64,000 nt of DNA from Oceanisphaera sp. IT1-181 (GCF_033807535.1 NZ_CP136856.1:546001-610000), one strand, 5' to 3'. Positions 1-9,283 are shown, counted from the stretch's first letter. The notes: a model not told the origin generated them from the sequence alone. Numbers and translations are program-made.

Positions 1-1770
1 ACTCTGCTCCATTTGGCTGGGCAAGGCGTTGGGGCCAAAGCCGAGTAGTACGCAATCTAGGTGCGTATTCTCACTGTGCTCATGTAGTAGCTGCACGCCC
101 CATTCACGCAGTAAGGCATTGGTGGCGCGGCGGCTAAAGTTATCTTCTTCGATATAGAGCACGGTTTTTCGGCTAAGTCTGGCCAGTGGCAGGGGTTCGG
201 CCAGTGGTAATACGGCCCGATTGAGTTCTAGGGTAAAACTAAACACTGAGCCTGCACCTAATTCAGAGTGCAGCTCAATGTTGCCCGCCATCTGATGCAC
301 CAGCTTTTGGGTGATCACCAAGCCTAAACCGGTGCCACCATAGCGGCGAGAAATACTGGAGTCCGCTTGATTAAAGGCTTGAAACAACTGGCGACGCTGC
401 ACGTCCGAAATACCAATTCCCGTATCTTGTACGTGAATGCGCAGTGCCGCGCGTTCGGGCTGTCTGGCCGGACAGGCATCGACGCGCACATCCACGTTGC
501 CTTGCTCGGTAAACTTAATGGCGTTGCCGACCAGATTGGTCAGCACTTGCTGCAAGCGCAGCGAATCACCCACTAGGCTGTCTTGCACAGCCGCATCTAC
601 CCGTAACGAGAGCTCCAGCCCTTTATCATGGGCGCTGGGGGCAAGTAACGTCATCACTTCTTGTAAGGCATCACGCAAGGAGAAAGGCAGTTGCTCCATC
701 TTCAGCTTGCCCGCTTCAAGCTTAGAAAAATCGAGAATATCATTAATGATGCTGAGCAGATTTTGTGCCGACTTTTCGATGGTGGTGAGATAATCGAATT
801 GATTCGCGGTAAGGCGAGTTTTTTGTAATTGCCGAGCAAAGCCGATCACGCCATTGAGCGGGGTGCGCAATTCATGGGACATATTGGCCAAAAACTCGGT
901 TTTGACCCGCGCCGCTTCTTGAGCGCGCTTTTTGGCCATGTCTAATTCAATATTCTGAATCTCAATTTGCTCTAACGTTTCGCGCAAATCCGAGGTGGCT
1001 TGATCGACGTTTTGCTGCATTTCATCGTGATATTCAGACAAGGATTTGGCCATGGCGTTAATGCCACTTTTTAGCATGTCCATTTCGCCGGTAAACTCAC
1101 CGTGCACCCGGGTGTCGAGCCGACCTTCACGAATTTTATAGATGGCGGTGATCATATCGGTGACAGGCTTAGATACGCCCTTAATTAAGCGCAAACCAAA
1201 GAGCATGCTCAAGAGCACGCCCAACAGCACTATCAGGCTGGCAAAAAAAGTATCTCTATAATGCACCAGCATGGCCGAGTCGTTGGTCAACTGCATGGCG
1301 ATGTAACCGATGGAAATAGTCGAGACGTCTTCCCAAGTCGAGTCGGTTTGAATATTGTCGCTAAGTACTGGGGTGCGCAAAATAATGCCGTCCTCACCAC
1401 TTTCCACCTCGGTGGCGTACGGGATAGGCTCGCCTTGTGCTAAGCGCAGTTGCGTGAAATCTCGATGATAATTAGAGGTGACTAATAAGTGCCCCTGCTC
1501 ATCAAACAAGGCGATGGCTTTGACCAGCGGGCTATTATTACGATGAATATTACTGAGCAGCCGATTCAGCGCCTCGCGATTGCGGCTGGTTAAGGCCAGC
1601 TCGCTGGCCAGCGCCATGGGCTCGATCACGTTGACCCCTTGGCGGATCAGCGACTCTTCTAATTGCTGATAGCGGCTCACAGAAAAGTAGCCGGCTAAAA
1701 ATATACCAATCAGCAGGGTAGGAATTATGGTGTAGGCGAGTATTCTGGCTCGCAGGCCGTATTTGGTCAT
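1..1770 (-). CDS. barA: BarA hybrid sensor histidine kinase, N-terminal part (cut by window edge)
   Basis: Membrane-bound kinase of the BarA/UvrY (GacS/GacA) pathway, which controls the Csr/Rsm small-RNA cascade. The gene reads leftwards from the ATG at 1768-1770 and its frame is still open at base 1, so 590 N-terminal residues are present. In order: a membrane helix near residues 10-30, a periplasmic sensor, a second helix near 172-190, HAMP, a coiled linker, HisKA with phospho-acceptor His299 in SHELRTPLNG, and HATPase_c with NLVGNAIKF, DTGIGIS and GGTGLGL. The last residues (VLYIEEDN) resemble the degenerate receiver-like linker of BarA. The true receiver and Hpt domains would lie outside. 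The start MTKYGLRAR matches the family. It is divergent from rlmD. Confidence 0.93.
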   Translation of the reverse strand, partial: MTKYGLRARILAYTIIPTLLIGIFLAGYFSVSRYQQLEESLIRQGVNVIEPMALASELALTSRNREALNRLLSNIHRNNSPLVKAIALFDEQGHLLVTSNYHRDFTQLRLAQGEPIPYATEVESGEDGIILRTPVLSDNIQTDSTWEDVSTISIGYIAMQLTNDSAMLVHYRDTFFASLIVLLGVLLSMLFGLRLIKGVSKPVTDMITAIYKIREGRLDTRVHGEFTGEMDMLKSGINAMAKSLSEYHDEMQQNVDQATSDLRETLEQIEIQNIELDMAKKRAQEAARVKTEFLANMSHELRTPLNGVIGFARQLQKTRLTANQFDYLTTIEKSAQNLLSIINDILDFSKLEAGKLKMEQLPFSLRDALQEVMTLLAPSAHDKGLELSLRVDAAVQDSLVGDSLRLQQVLTNLVGNAIKFTEQGNVDVRVDACPARQPERAALRIHVQDTGIGISDVQRRQLFQAFNQADSSISRRYGGTGLGLVITQKLVHQMAGNIELHSELGAGSVFSFTLELNRAVLPLAEPLPLARLSRKTVLYIEEDNFSRRATNALLREWGVQLLHEHSENTHLDCVLLGFGPNALPSQMEQS

Positions 1771-1850
1771 AGTGGGCTAATGTGGGACAATACGCGCATC
1801 AAATCAACAGATGCTTATGATGACATAGCCGGTTCGAGGCCTCCACGTTT

Positions 1851-3167
1851 ATGGTTCAGTTCTTCAAGCAAAGCAAACCCAAGCTCGCCACTCAAGCGCC
1901 GTTAGACGTGACCATCGCTGAAGTGAATAGCCATGGGATAGGTGTGACTCGCCATCAAGGGAAGCCGCTGTTTGTACCGGCCGCCCTTAAAGGCGAGCAA
2001 GTGCGAGTGCGCATCGAGCAACAAAATGCCAAGTATCAAACCGCGCGGTTACTAAAAGTGCTGACCCCAGCCGCTACCCGAGCAAAGCCTTTTTGCCCTT
2101 ATATTAATGAGTGCGGCGGCTGCTCTTTGCAGCATATGGCGGTATTAGAGCAGCGCGCACTCAAGGCGCGCACGCTGGCACAGCTTTTTTCTCGTCAAGG
2201 CATCACAGACTTGCCCGAGCCCGAATGGTTAACTGACTCGTCCACCCAAGGCTATCGACGGGTGGCGCGCTTGTCGATCCGCCTGCAAGGCAAGGGCGTG
2301 GCGTTAGGGTTTAGACGCAGTCAGTCCCATCAATTGGTGGAAATCGAGCACTGTGGCGTGTTGCGCCCGCAATTATCTGCGTTGATAGCGCCGCTGAGAG
2401 CCTTATTAAATGCGCTCAAGGCCACCAAGCAATTGGGTCATATCGAGCTTTATGATGCGAGTGAGGGCGTGGCGGTATTGTTGCGCCACACGGCCAGTTT
2501 GTCGGCTCACGATCTGGAATTACTGGTGTCTTTTGCGCAGAGTCGTAATCTGGCGTTATTTTTACAAGACGATAATAATCGTCGGCCTTTACATGTACCT
2601 TTTTCACTTTATTATCAGATAGATAATATAAAGCTCTCTTTCACTCCCGGTGATTTTATTCAGATCAATGGGCCGCTTAATGGCCAATTGGTGGTCAAAG
2701 CTCAAGACTGGCTGGCACCCACCCCTAATCATGCGGTATTGGATTTGTTTTGTGGTGTGGGCAACTTCTCTTTGCCGCTAGCGTCCGCCGGGCATGCGGT
2801 GATTGGCGTAGAGGGAGTGATGGAAATGGTGGAGCAAGCGCGCGGTAACGCAGAAGACAATGGCTTAGATCAAGCGCAGTTTTATCGGGCTGATTTAGCC
2901 GCAGACTTCACCCAAGAACCCTGGGCTCAGCAAGGATTTGAGCGGGTGTTATTGGATCCCGGTCGCGCCGGTGCCGAGCAGGTGATGCCTTATTTGTGTG
3001 AGTTAGCACCTGAGCGTCTGTTGTATGTGTCTTGTAATCCGGTGACCTTGGCGCGCGACAGCTTGCCATTGTTGGCGGCGGGTTATCGTCTAACACGCTT
3101 GTGTTTAATTGATATGTTTCCCCATACGGTGCATTGCGAAGCAATGGCCTTGTTCGAATTGAGTTAA
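1851..3167 (+). CDS. rlmD: 23S rRNA (uracil(1939)-C(5))-methyltransferase RlmD
   Basis: Methylates C5 of U1939 in 23S rRNA using S-adenosylmethionine. The 438-residue protein has an N-terminal TRAM-like barrel, then the iron-sulfur cysteines Cys82, Cys88, Cys91 (in CPYINECGGC) and Cys168. The C-terminal Rossmann methyltransferase carries DLFCGVGNFSLPL at about 298-310 for SAM binding and the nucleophile Cys395 in YVSCNPVTLARD. Length and domain order are normal for RlmD. It sits between divergent barA and co-directional relA, with only 14 bases before relA, so rlmD and relA are probably co-transcribed, as in related bacteria. Confidence 0.95.
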   Translation: MVQFFKQSKPKLATQAPLDVTIAEVNSHGIGVTRHQGKPLFVPAALKGEQVRVRIEQQNAKYQTARLLKVLTPAATRAKPFCPYINECGGCSLQHMAVLEQRALKARTLAQLFSRQGITDLPEPEWLTDSSTQGYRRVARLSIRLQGKGVALGFRRSQSHQLVEIEHCGVLRPQLSALIAPLRALLNALKATKQLGHIELYDASEGVAVLLRHTASLSAHDLELLVSFAQSRNLALFLQDDNNRRPLHVPFSLYYQIDNIKLSFTPGDFIQINGPLNGQLVVKAQDWLAPTPNHAVLDLFCGVGNFSLPLASAGHAVIGVEGVMEMVEQARGNAEDNGLDQAQFYRADLAADFTQEPWAQQGFERVLLDPGRAGAEQVMPYLCELAPERLLYVSCNPVTLARDSLPLLAAGYRLTRLCLIDMFPHTVHCEAMALFELS

Positions 3168-3181
3168 GTTAAGGGATAACT

Positions 3182-5395
3182 ATGGTTGCAGTACGCAATA
3201 CTCATCTTACCGTCACCTTCAATCTAGAAGAATGGGCGGCGAGCTTGCCGTTCTTGGCAGAAGAACAAGGGCAGTTAAAAGCGCTGTATGAGTGTTGCTT
3301 AAACTTGAAAGCGCCGCTGCCGGATTTATTGCAATTACAGGCCCAAGGGGTCGAGATGGTGGGCATACTGCTCACTTTGAGTATGGACATCGAGACCATC
3401 AAGGCCGCGATGCTATACCCCTTTGTGGAAGCCGGTCACCTAACTTTGGCGGAAATTGAACCCAAGTTTGGCGCTGCCATACCGCGCTTATTGCAAGGCG
3501 TGATTGACATGGAAGCCATCCGCTCCTTGCAGCACGTGCAGAATGAGAAAAACTCAGAAGTACAAGTTGATCGCGTGCGGCGCATGTTGATGGCCATGGT
3601 GGAAGACGTGCGCGCCGTGGTAATCAAGCTCGCGGAGCGCATCACCTGCCTGCGTGAAGTGAAAGGTGCCGATGAAGAAACCCGCGTCTTGGTGGCCAAA
3701 GAAATTGCCAGCATCTACGCCCCCTTGGCCAACCGTCTTGGTATCGGCCAGCTAAAGTGGGAGCTGGAAGATTTATCGTTTCGCTATTTACACCCCGAGA
3801 CCTACAAGCGCATCGCGTCTTTGTTACATGAAAAACGGTTGGCGCGCGAAGCGTACATTCATGACTTTGTCAGTGGTTTAAAAGACGCGTTAGCCGAGGC
3901 GGGTGTGGTGGCGGAGGTCTATGGCCGACCTAAACACATCTACAGTATTTGGCGCAAAATGCAGAAGAAGCATCTGGATTTTGACGAGTTGTTCGATGTG
4001 CGCGCAGTGAGGGTGATCACCCCGCATTTGCAAGACTGCTACGGCGCACTCGGGGTGGTACATACCCAGTTTCGGCATATTCCACGCGAGTTTGATGACT
4101 ATGTGGCCAACCCTAAACCTAACGGTTATCAGTCGATTCACACGGTAGTGTTAGGCCCAGAGGGCAAAACCGTTGAAATACAAATTCGCACCAGTCAGAT
4201 GCATCAAGATGCAGAGCTGGGTGTGGCCGCACACTGGAAATACAAAGAAGGCGGCGGTAATACCAAGCAAAGTGGCTTTGAGGATAAAATCACTTGGCTG
4301 AGAAAGCTGCTGGCCTGGCAAGAAGACTTGACTGAAAGTGGCTCTTTAGTAGACGAGCTGCGCAGCCAAGTGTTTGAAGACCGCGTGTATGTCTTTACGC
4401 CTAAAGGCGAGGTGGTGGACATGCCGCTGGGTGCCACGCCGCTGGATTTTGCTTATTACATTCACAGTCAAATTGGCCATCGTTGTATCGGTGCCAAAAT
4501 TGATGGTCGCATCGTGCCCTTTACCTATGCGCTGCAAACCGGCGATCAGGTGGAAGTCATTACCCAAAAGCAGCCTAATCCGAGCCGCGATTGGATGAAC
4601 CCGAATCAGGGTTTTTTACGTACCAGCCGCGCCCGCGCTAAGGTCAGCACTTGGTTTAAGAAACAAGACCGCGATAAGAATATACTGGCCGGCCGTGAAG
4701 TATTGGATAAAGAGCTGGAGCGCGTGGGCCTGCAATTTTCCTTGATTAACAAAACGGTATTAGAGCGCTATAACGTCACCCATATCGATGATCTGTTGGC
4801 CGGTATTGGCGGCGGCGATCTGCGTATTAACCAGCTGCTTAATTACCTGCAAGGGCTGCATAAAAAGCCCACCAGCGCGGAAGAAGACGAAGCGGTACTG
4901 CGCCAATTAGTCTTAAACGCCGCTAAAAAGCCCACCACTGTTAACTCTAAGGGCCATATAGTGGTGGAGGGCGTGGGTAATCTGTTGACCAATATCGCCC
5001 GTTGCTGCCAACCGATACCGGGTGATGAGATCACTGGCTTTATTACCCAAGGTCGGGGTATTTCCATTCACCGTGACGATTGCGAGCAATTAAAAGAATT
5101 ACAAAGCCAGCACCCAGAGCGCGTGGTAGAAGCAGTATGGGGCGAAAATAACGCCGGAGGCTATAAAATCACCTTGCGCGTGGTGGCCACCGACAGATCT
5201 GGCTTATTGCGCGATATCACCACTATTTTGGCCAACGAAAAAATTAATGTGGTGGAGTTCAGCAGTCGAGCTAGTCGTAAACAACAAACCGCGACCATGG
5301 ACATGGCACTGCGCATTTACAACATAGATAGCTTAAGCCGCGCTTTAGCCAAAATCAGCCAATTGCCGGATATTATTGAAGCGAAACGGCTTTAA
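3182..5395 (+). CDS. relA: GTP pyrophosphokinase RelA ((p)ppGpp synthetase I)
   Basis: Ribosome-associated synthetase that makes (p)ppGpp from ATP and GTP/GDP when uncharged tRNA enters the A site. The 737 residues show an N-terminal HD-type fold whose catalytic HD pair is absent (FVEAGH region), as in synthetase-only RelA. The synthetase domain follows, with RPKHIYSIWRKMQKK and the EFDDY/NPKPNGYQSIHT loop (the EXDD signature of RelA rather than RXKD of SpoT). A TGS domain (DRVYVFTPKGEVVDMPLGAT), a helical/zinc-finger-like part with NIARCCQPIPGDEI, and a C-terminal ACT domain complete it. Start ATG 3182 follows AAGGGATAACT. mazG follows after a 104-base repeat-containing gap. Confidence 0.97.
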   Translation: MVAVRNTHLTVTFNLEEWAASLPFLAEEQGQLKALYECCLNLKAPLPDLLQLQAQGVEMVGILLTLSMDIETIKAAMLYPFVEAGHLTLAEIEPKFGAAIPRLLQGVIDMEAIRSLQHVQNEKNSEVQVDRVRRMLMAMVEDVRAVVIKLAERITCLREVKGADEETRVLVAKEIASIYAPLANRLGIGQLKWELEDLSFRYLHPETYKRIASLLHEKRLAREAYIHDFVSGLKDALAEAGVVAEVYGRPKHIYSIWRKMQKKHLDFDELFDVRAVRVITPHLQDCYGALGVVHTQFRHIPREFDDYVANPKPNGYQSIHTVVLGPEGKTVEIQIRTSQMHQDAELGVAAHWKYKEGGGNTKQSGFEDKITWLRKLLAWQEDLTESGSLVDELRSQVFEDRVYVFTPKGEVVDMPLGATPLDFAYYIHSQIGHRCIGAKIDGRIVPFTYALQTGDQVEVITQKQPNPSRDWMNPNQGFLRTSRARAKVSTWFKKQDRDKNILAGREVLDKELERVGLQFSLINKTVLERYNVTHIDDLLAGIGGGDLRINQLLNYLQGLHKKPTSAEEDEAVLRQLVLNAAKKPTTVNSKGHIVVEGVGNLLTNIARCCQPIPGDEITGFITQGRGISIHRDDCEQLKELQSQHPERVVEAVWGENNAGGYKITLRVVATDRSGLLRDITTILANEKINVVEFSSRASRKQQTATMDMALRIYNIDSLSRALAKISQLPDIIEAKRL

Positions 5396-5399
5396 GAGC

Positions 5400-5479
5400 C
5401 GCGATACGCTTTACGCGGTAGGTTAACACAAGGCGCTGTTCGTCTTTCACGTAAGGCATACAGCGCATAACGTACGGCT
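5400..5479. repeat. intergenic ACGTAAGGCGTA-type repeat (family B)
   Basis: Gap between relA and mazG built from variants of TACGCTTTACG and CGTAAGGCATA in opposite orientations, ending in CATAACGTACGGC. Related blocks lie at 6331-6404, 7973-8015, 17205-17344 and 24361-24430, always between genes. No reading frame is supported here. Confidence 0.65.
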
Positions 5480-5499
5480 ATTTTTCTCACAGGAACCCC

Positions 5500-6312
5500 A
5501 TGAAATCTTATTCTCTCGACGACTTGCTTGGCATTATGGCGGCGCTGCGTGATCCCGTATCTGGCTGCCCCTGGGATCAAAAACAAGACTTTGCCAGCAT
5601 AGTGCCGCACACCTTAGAAGAGGCTTATGAAGTGGCGGATACCATTACTCGCAATGCGCTGGATGAGTTGCCGGGTGAGCTGGGTGACTTGTTATTTCAA
5701 GTGGTGTTTTACGCACAACTCGGCAAAGAGCAGGCGCTATTTGATTTTAATGATGTGGTACAAGCGGTTAGCGAAAAGCTGGTTCGCCGCCATCCACACG
5801 TGTTTGTTAACCATGAGCTTGGTGAGAGCCGCTTTACCAGCGAAGAGGAGATCAAGGCCAACTGGGAAGCCATTAAAGCCGAAGAGCGTCGTCAACAAGA
5901 TGCCAATGCCACCAGCGCCTTAGATGATATTCCGCGTAATCTACCGGCTCTCACCCGTGCCAATAAAATACAAAAGCGCTGCTCGGCGGTGGGCTTTGAC
6001 TGGCAAGCGTTACCGCCGGTGCTGGCAAAAATATATGAAGAGCTGGATGAAGTGATGGCCGAGCTAACGCAGCCAGAGCAGGACTCGGCCCGCATCGCCG
6101 ATGAACTGGGTGACGTGCTGTTTGCCTGTGTGAATTTAGTACGCCACTTGAAACAAGACCCAGAAGCCGTGCTGCGCGGGGCCAATGATAAATTTGAGCG
6201 TCGCTTTCGGGGTGTTGAACAAGCTTTGCAGGCCGAGGGTAAACACAGCCAAGATTGTAGTTTAGAAGAATTAGAGGCCTATTGGCGACAAGAGAAGCTA
6301 AAAGAACGCTAA
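5500..6312 (+). CDS. mazG: nucleoside triphosphate pyrophosphohydrolase MazG
   Basis: Hydrolyses NTPs and dNTPs to monophosphate plus pyrophosphate and is linked to lowering (p)ppGpp in E. coli. The 270 residues hold two tandem MazG all-alpha domains. The first has CPWDQKQ near residue 24, then EEAYEV and the metal-binding ELGDLLFQVVF. The second has EELDEVMAEL and DELGDVLFACVNLVRHL, which supplies the catalytic EExxE/ExxD helices. Length matches E. coli MazG (263 aa). The ATG at 5500 is preceded by CAGGAACCCC. Its place just downstream of relA is conserved. Confidence 0.95.
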   Translation: MKSYSLDDLLGIMAALRDPVSGCPWDQKQDFASIVPHTLEEAYEVADTITRNALDELPGELGDLLFQVVFYAQLGKEQALFDFNDVVQAVSEKLVRRHPHVFVNHELGESRFTSEEEIKANWEAIKAEERRQQDANATSALDDIPRNLPALTRANKIQKRCSAVGFDWQALPPVLAKIYEELDEVMAELTQPEQDSARIADELGDVLFACVNLVRHLKQDPEAVLRGANDKFERRFRGVEQALQAEGKHSQDCSLEELEAYWRQEKLKER

Positions 6313-6330
6313 GAGAACGTTAGCCACGCC

Positions 6331-6404
6331 TGACGTTATACGCCGTACGTAAACACCAGTGAGTGTGAGGCGGTATTTTGTCCTTTAACGTATAGCGTAC
6401 GGCG
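6331..6404. repeat. intergenic repeat with 9-bp inverted ends (family B)
   Basis: The segment starts with CGCCGTACG at 6341-6349 and ends with the exact reverse complement CGTACGGCG at 6396-6404, enclosing about 46 bases. It is the same family as the block after relA. It lies between mazG and motX and carries no gene. Confidence 0.6.
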
Positions 6405-6485
6405 CGAAACGTTCAGCGGCCGAAGATTGAGTTTCACTTTTCTGGCACCAAGCCGATAGCCAATGTAGGCCAGAGGAAATTGTTG

Positions 6486-7307
6486 ATGATAATAAGATTA
6501 GGGCTATTGCTGCTGTGCGTGGTGATTGGCGCGAGCGTTGCCCAAGCACAGACACAAGAAGAAACGGCTAGCCCAAGTGTGGCTACCGCGAGCAGTAAGA
6601 CCATGGCTGAACGGATTACCACGGCGGCCACGGCCGCCAAGCTCACTACCGCTACTCAAAGCCCTGGTGCAGACGATATACAGCGCCATGATGCCACCGA
6701 GGCCAGAGCGGCAGCAGACTCGGCGGTGGCGGCCTTGGCAGATGGCGAGCTGCGTGCCGTGCCCTTATATGAAGAATATGAACTGATTGAATGGATCAAT
6801 GCCAACCGCCATTTACAGCAAGTGCGAGATAAAGATAACTGCCAGCTAACACAAGACATTGAAGCCAGAGCCGAAGTGTTGCGCCTGCCGGCCTATCAAT
6901 TTTTATGGGGGGATATGTTGGCTTGGGGCGTCTGTGTGCCGCAGCAATCGCGCCGTGGCTTGACCATGCTCTGGAAAGCCGCCGAGCAAGGCTTGCCAGC
7001 AGCGTTAGAGCAGTTAGGGCGTTATTATTACGACGGCACTTTGGTGCAAAAAAACCGCGAGCGCGCCGCGCCTTTGATGCAAGAAGCAGCCAGTTTAGGT
7101 TTTGAAAAAGCCCAGTTTACTTGGGCTAAATGGCTGTTGAGTGGTAGCGGCAGCCCGCTGGATTATCCGCAAGCGTATTTGTGGCTTAAAGAAATGGTGC
7201 TGAACGATAAAAAGCAGCATCAAGAGGCACAGCGCCTCAGTGCCGCCTTGGCCGCCAGAATGCCAGCACCCAAGGTCAAAGAGCTGAATCATCGTTTGAT
7301 GTTTTAA
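6486..7307 (+). CDS. motX: MotX-like sodium-driven polar flagellar motor protein
   Basis: Periplasmic T-ring protein that helps anchor the PomA/PomB stator of the Na+-driven polar flagellum. Recognised from the C-terminal ~190 residues, which follow Vibrio MotX closely (QDIEARAEVLRLPAYQFL, GDMLAWGVCV, GLPAALEQLGRYY) and form Sel1-type TPR repeats. Two Cys are present (CQLTQD and WGVCV). A signal peptide of about 22 residues is followed by an Ala/Thr-rich stretch of about 65 residues not found in typical MotX (~211 aa); total 273 aa. I chose ATG 6486 because GAGGAAA at 6473-6479 is well spaced from it; the upstream TTG codons at 6480 and 6483 are too close. Confidence 0.85.
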   Translation: MIIRLGLLLLCVVIGASVAQAQTQEETASPSVATASSKTMAERITTAATAAKLTTATQSPGADDIQRHDATEARAAADSAVAALADGELRAVPLYEEYELIEWINANRHLQQVRDKDNCQLTQDIEARAEVLRLPAYQFLWGDMLAWGVCVPQQSRRGLTMLWKAAEQGLPAALEQLGRYYYDGTLVQKNRERAAPLMQEAASLGFEKAQFTWAKWLLSGSGSPLDYPQAYLWLKEMVLNDKKQHQEAQRLSAALAARMPAPKVKELNHRLMF

Positions 7308-7407
7308 TGCAGGGTTTTAATACTGTGATTTTAACAGCTAGGTTCTAATACTTAAGTTTAATACTTGGATTTTAATGAATGCACTTAATGCTTAGGTGGG
7401 TATTTAA
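7302..7407. repeat. degenerate ~14-bp tandem repeat upstream of nsrR
   Basis: TTTTAA-like cores recur at 7302, 7315, 7329, 7343, 7356, 7370 and 7383, with steps of 13-14 bases, then at 7402. The unit reads roughly TTTTAATACTTGGA. The array begins at the stop codon of motX and ends about 60 bases before the nsrR start. It may be an iterated operator or a decayed microsatellite. Confidence 0.7.
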
Positions 7408-7468
7408 TGCCACACTGCTGCACTAATCTGTATTATATATGTACCTTTTACTCACTCAGGAACTGCTC

Positions 7469-7924
7469 ATGAAGTTGACCACCTACACGGACTTTGGTCT
7501 AAGAACGCTAATGTACTTGGCGACCTTGCCTGAGGGAGAGCTGAGCTCAGTGGGGCACGTGTCCAAACTGTATGACGTGTCGCGCAATCATCTGGTAAAG
7601 GTGGTGAACCAGCTGGCGCGCGAAGGTTATATTAAAGCGGTGCGCGGTAAAAATGGCGGTATACGTTTAGCCAAACCGGCTAGTGATATCAATGTAGGCC
7701 AAGTGATCCGCTCTCTAGAGAATAATCTTAATGGCATTGATTGCGGCAGTCCCGCCTGTTATTTAGTGCGGATATGTCTGTTAAAAGACGCGCTGAAAGA
7801 AGCCATGGAAGCCTTTTTGGCCGTGATGGAAAGCTATACGCTAGCAGATTTGATCAGTAACCGTGATGAGCTAATGAGCGTGTTCAGCGAGTTAGAGCCT
7901 GCGGTTAACATCGAAGTTAAATAA
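7469..7924 (+). CDS. nsrR: NsrR nitric-oxide-sensing transcriptional repressor (Rrf2 family)
   Basis: Rrf2-type [Fe-S] repressor of NO-detoxification genes. The 151 residues show the winged helix with SRNHLVKVVNQLAREGY and KNGGIRL, then three cluster-ligand cysteines at 92, 97 and 103. Their C-x4-C-x5-C spacing matches NsrR (E. coli Cys91/96/102) and differs from IscR. The start MKLTTYTDFGLR aligns with the family; an in-frame ATG 30 bases upstream is less likely, because CAGGAACTGCTC gives the 7469 ATG a good ribosome site. Upstream is the tandem TTTTAA array and a possible -10 TATTAT near 7431. nnrS, a common NsrR-regulon gene, lies at the other end of the window. Confidence 0.9.
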   Translation: MKLTTYTDFGLRTLMYLATLPEGELSSVGHVSKLYDVSRNHLVKVVNQLAREGYIKAVRGKNGGIRLAKPASDINVGQVIRSLENNLNGIDCGSPACYLVRICLLKDALKEAMEAFLAVMESYTLADLISNRDELMSVFSELEPAVNIEVK

Positions 7925-7972
7925 ACGCGATACGCTATCAGCTGATAAGACTCGGAATGATTCTTTATTGAC

Positions 7973-8010
7973 GGCGTAAGGCGCCAAGATCTATTTTTAA
8001 GCCTTACGCC
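7973..8010. repeat. inverted repeat between convergent nsrR and corB
   Basis: GGCGTAAGGC at 7973-7982 pairs exactly with GCCTTACGCC at 8001-8010 around an 18-base loop containing CTATTTTTAA. It belongs to the family B sequence set and could act as a bidirectional terminator between the two convergent genes. Confidence 0.6.
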
Positions 8011-8017
8011 TTACGCG

Positions 8018-9283
8018 CTACTTAAAGTAATACGGCAGTACGCGCACCAGCTTGATCATGTTGTTTTCGACTTCTAAGATTTCCAGCGGGTAGCCCGATA
8101 AGCGCAGGCCAATGTTTGCCTCAGGGATTTCTTCCAAGTATTCCAGTATTAAGCCATTGAGAGAGCGGGGGCCATCACAGGGTAGCTGCCAACCTAACTC
8201 TTTATTAATATCACGAATGCTGGCCGAGCCTTCAATCAGGTAGGAACCATCGTCGAGCGGCTTAATCTCGTCGCTTAAGGTGGGGCTAATAGTCGTGGTG
8301 AAATCACCCACTATTTCTTCCAAAATATCATCCAGCGTCACCAAGCCTTGAATATCCCCGTACTCATCGACGATAAGCCCAATGCGCTCTTTGTTGCGCT
8401 GAAATTTTACCAGCTGCACGTTAAGCGGCGTGGCTTCGGGAATATAATACAGCTCACGCAGCGCGCGCATTAAGTTGGCTTTACTAAATTCATCTTTGGC
8501 TAATAAGCGCAGCGCATCACGGGCGTGGATAAAACCTAAGGCATCGTCGATGCTGTCGCGATAAAGCAGCACTTTAGTGTGCGGGCTTTGCAGCAGACGA
8601 CGACTCATGTTCTTCCAATCTTGAGTGATGTCTATGCCATAAATTTCATTACGTGGCACCATGATGTCATCCACGGTGACCTTCTCAAGATCTAGGATCG
8701 ACACCAACATATCTTGGTGGCGACGGGGTATTAGGGCACCCGCTTCGTTGACTATGGTGCGTAACTCTTCGGAGCTAATGGCGTTATCTTCTTGGTTACG
8801 CGGATTAATGCGAAACAACATTAATAAGCCATTAGAAATGGCATTAATCATCCATACCGCCGGATACAGCAGCCACATCAAGGGCTTAAGTATAAAGGAG
8901 GCAGGAAACGCCACCCGCTCAGGGTAGAGTGCGGCGAGCGTTTTTGGTGTCACTTCAGCAAAAATCAGCACCACTATGGTGAGGCCCACGGTAGCGACCG
9001 CCACGCCTAAATCGCCGAACAGACGAATCGCAATCAAGGTGGCAATGGCCGAGGCCATAATATTGACTAAGTTATTGCCGATTAAGATCAGGCCGATTAA
9101 GCGATCAGGGCGCGCCAGTAGTTTTTCAACGCGAATCGCAGATTTGTTGTTGTTTTGCGCAAGGTGGCGCAACCTGTAGCGGTTGAGCGACATCATGCCG
9201 GTTTCTGAGCTCGAAAAGAAAGCAGAAAGAAAGAGTAAGGCTATCAGGACACCCGTGAGGGTGCCCGTGGTGATTTCGTCCAA
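8018..9283 (-). CDS. corB: CorB/CNNM-family Mg2+/Co2+ transporter-like protein (YfjD)
   Basis: Membrane protein of the CNNM/CorB family tied to Mg2+/Co2+ handling. The order is an N-terminal DUF21 region with about four membrane helices (SETGMMSLNRYRLRHLA, GNNLVNIMAS, FAEVTPKTLAALYPE), a CBS pair (VDDIMVPRNEIYGID, IGLIVDEYGDIQGLVTLDD) and a C-terminal CorC_HlyC domain. The gene pair corB-ypjD, divergent from ffh, is the same as yfjD-ypjD in E. coli. I prefer the TTG at 9281-9283 as start (MDEITTGTL aligns with E. coli MEHISTTTL, and AGGATGG lies five bases upstream). The ATG at 9292 would add three residues with almost no spacing. Confidence 0.88.
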   Translation of the reverse strand: MDEITTGTLTGVLIALLFLSAFFSSSETGMMSLNRYRLRHLAQNNNKSAIRVEKLLARPDRLIGLILIGNNLVNIMASAIATLIAIRLFGDLGVAVATVGLTIVVLIFAEVTPKTLAALYPERVAFPASFILKPLMWLLYPAVWMINAISNGLLMLFRINPRNQEDNAISSEELRTIVNEAGALIPRRHQDMLVSILDLEKVTVDDIMVPRNEIYGIDITQDWKNMSRRLLQSPHTKVLLYRDSIDDALGFIHARDALRLLAKDEFSKANLMRALRELYYIPEATPLNVQLVKFQRNKERIGLIVDEYGDIQGLVTLDDILEEIVGDFTTTISPTLSDEIKPLDDGSYLIEGSASIRDINKELGWQLPCDGPRSLNGLILEYLEEIPEANIGLRLSGYPLEILEVENNMIKLVRVLPYYFK

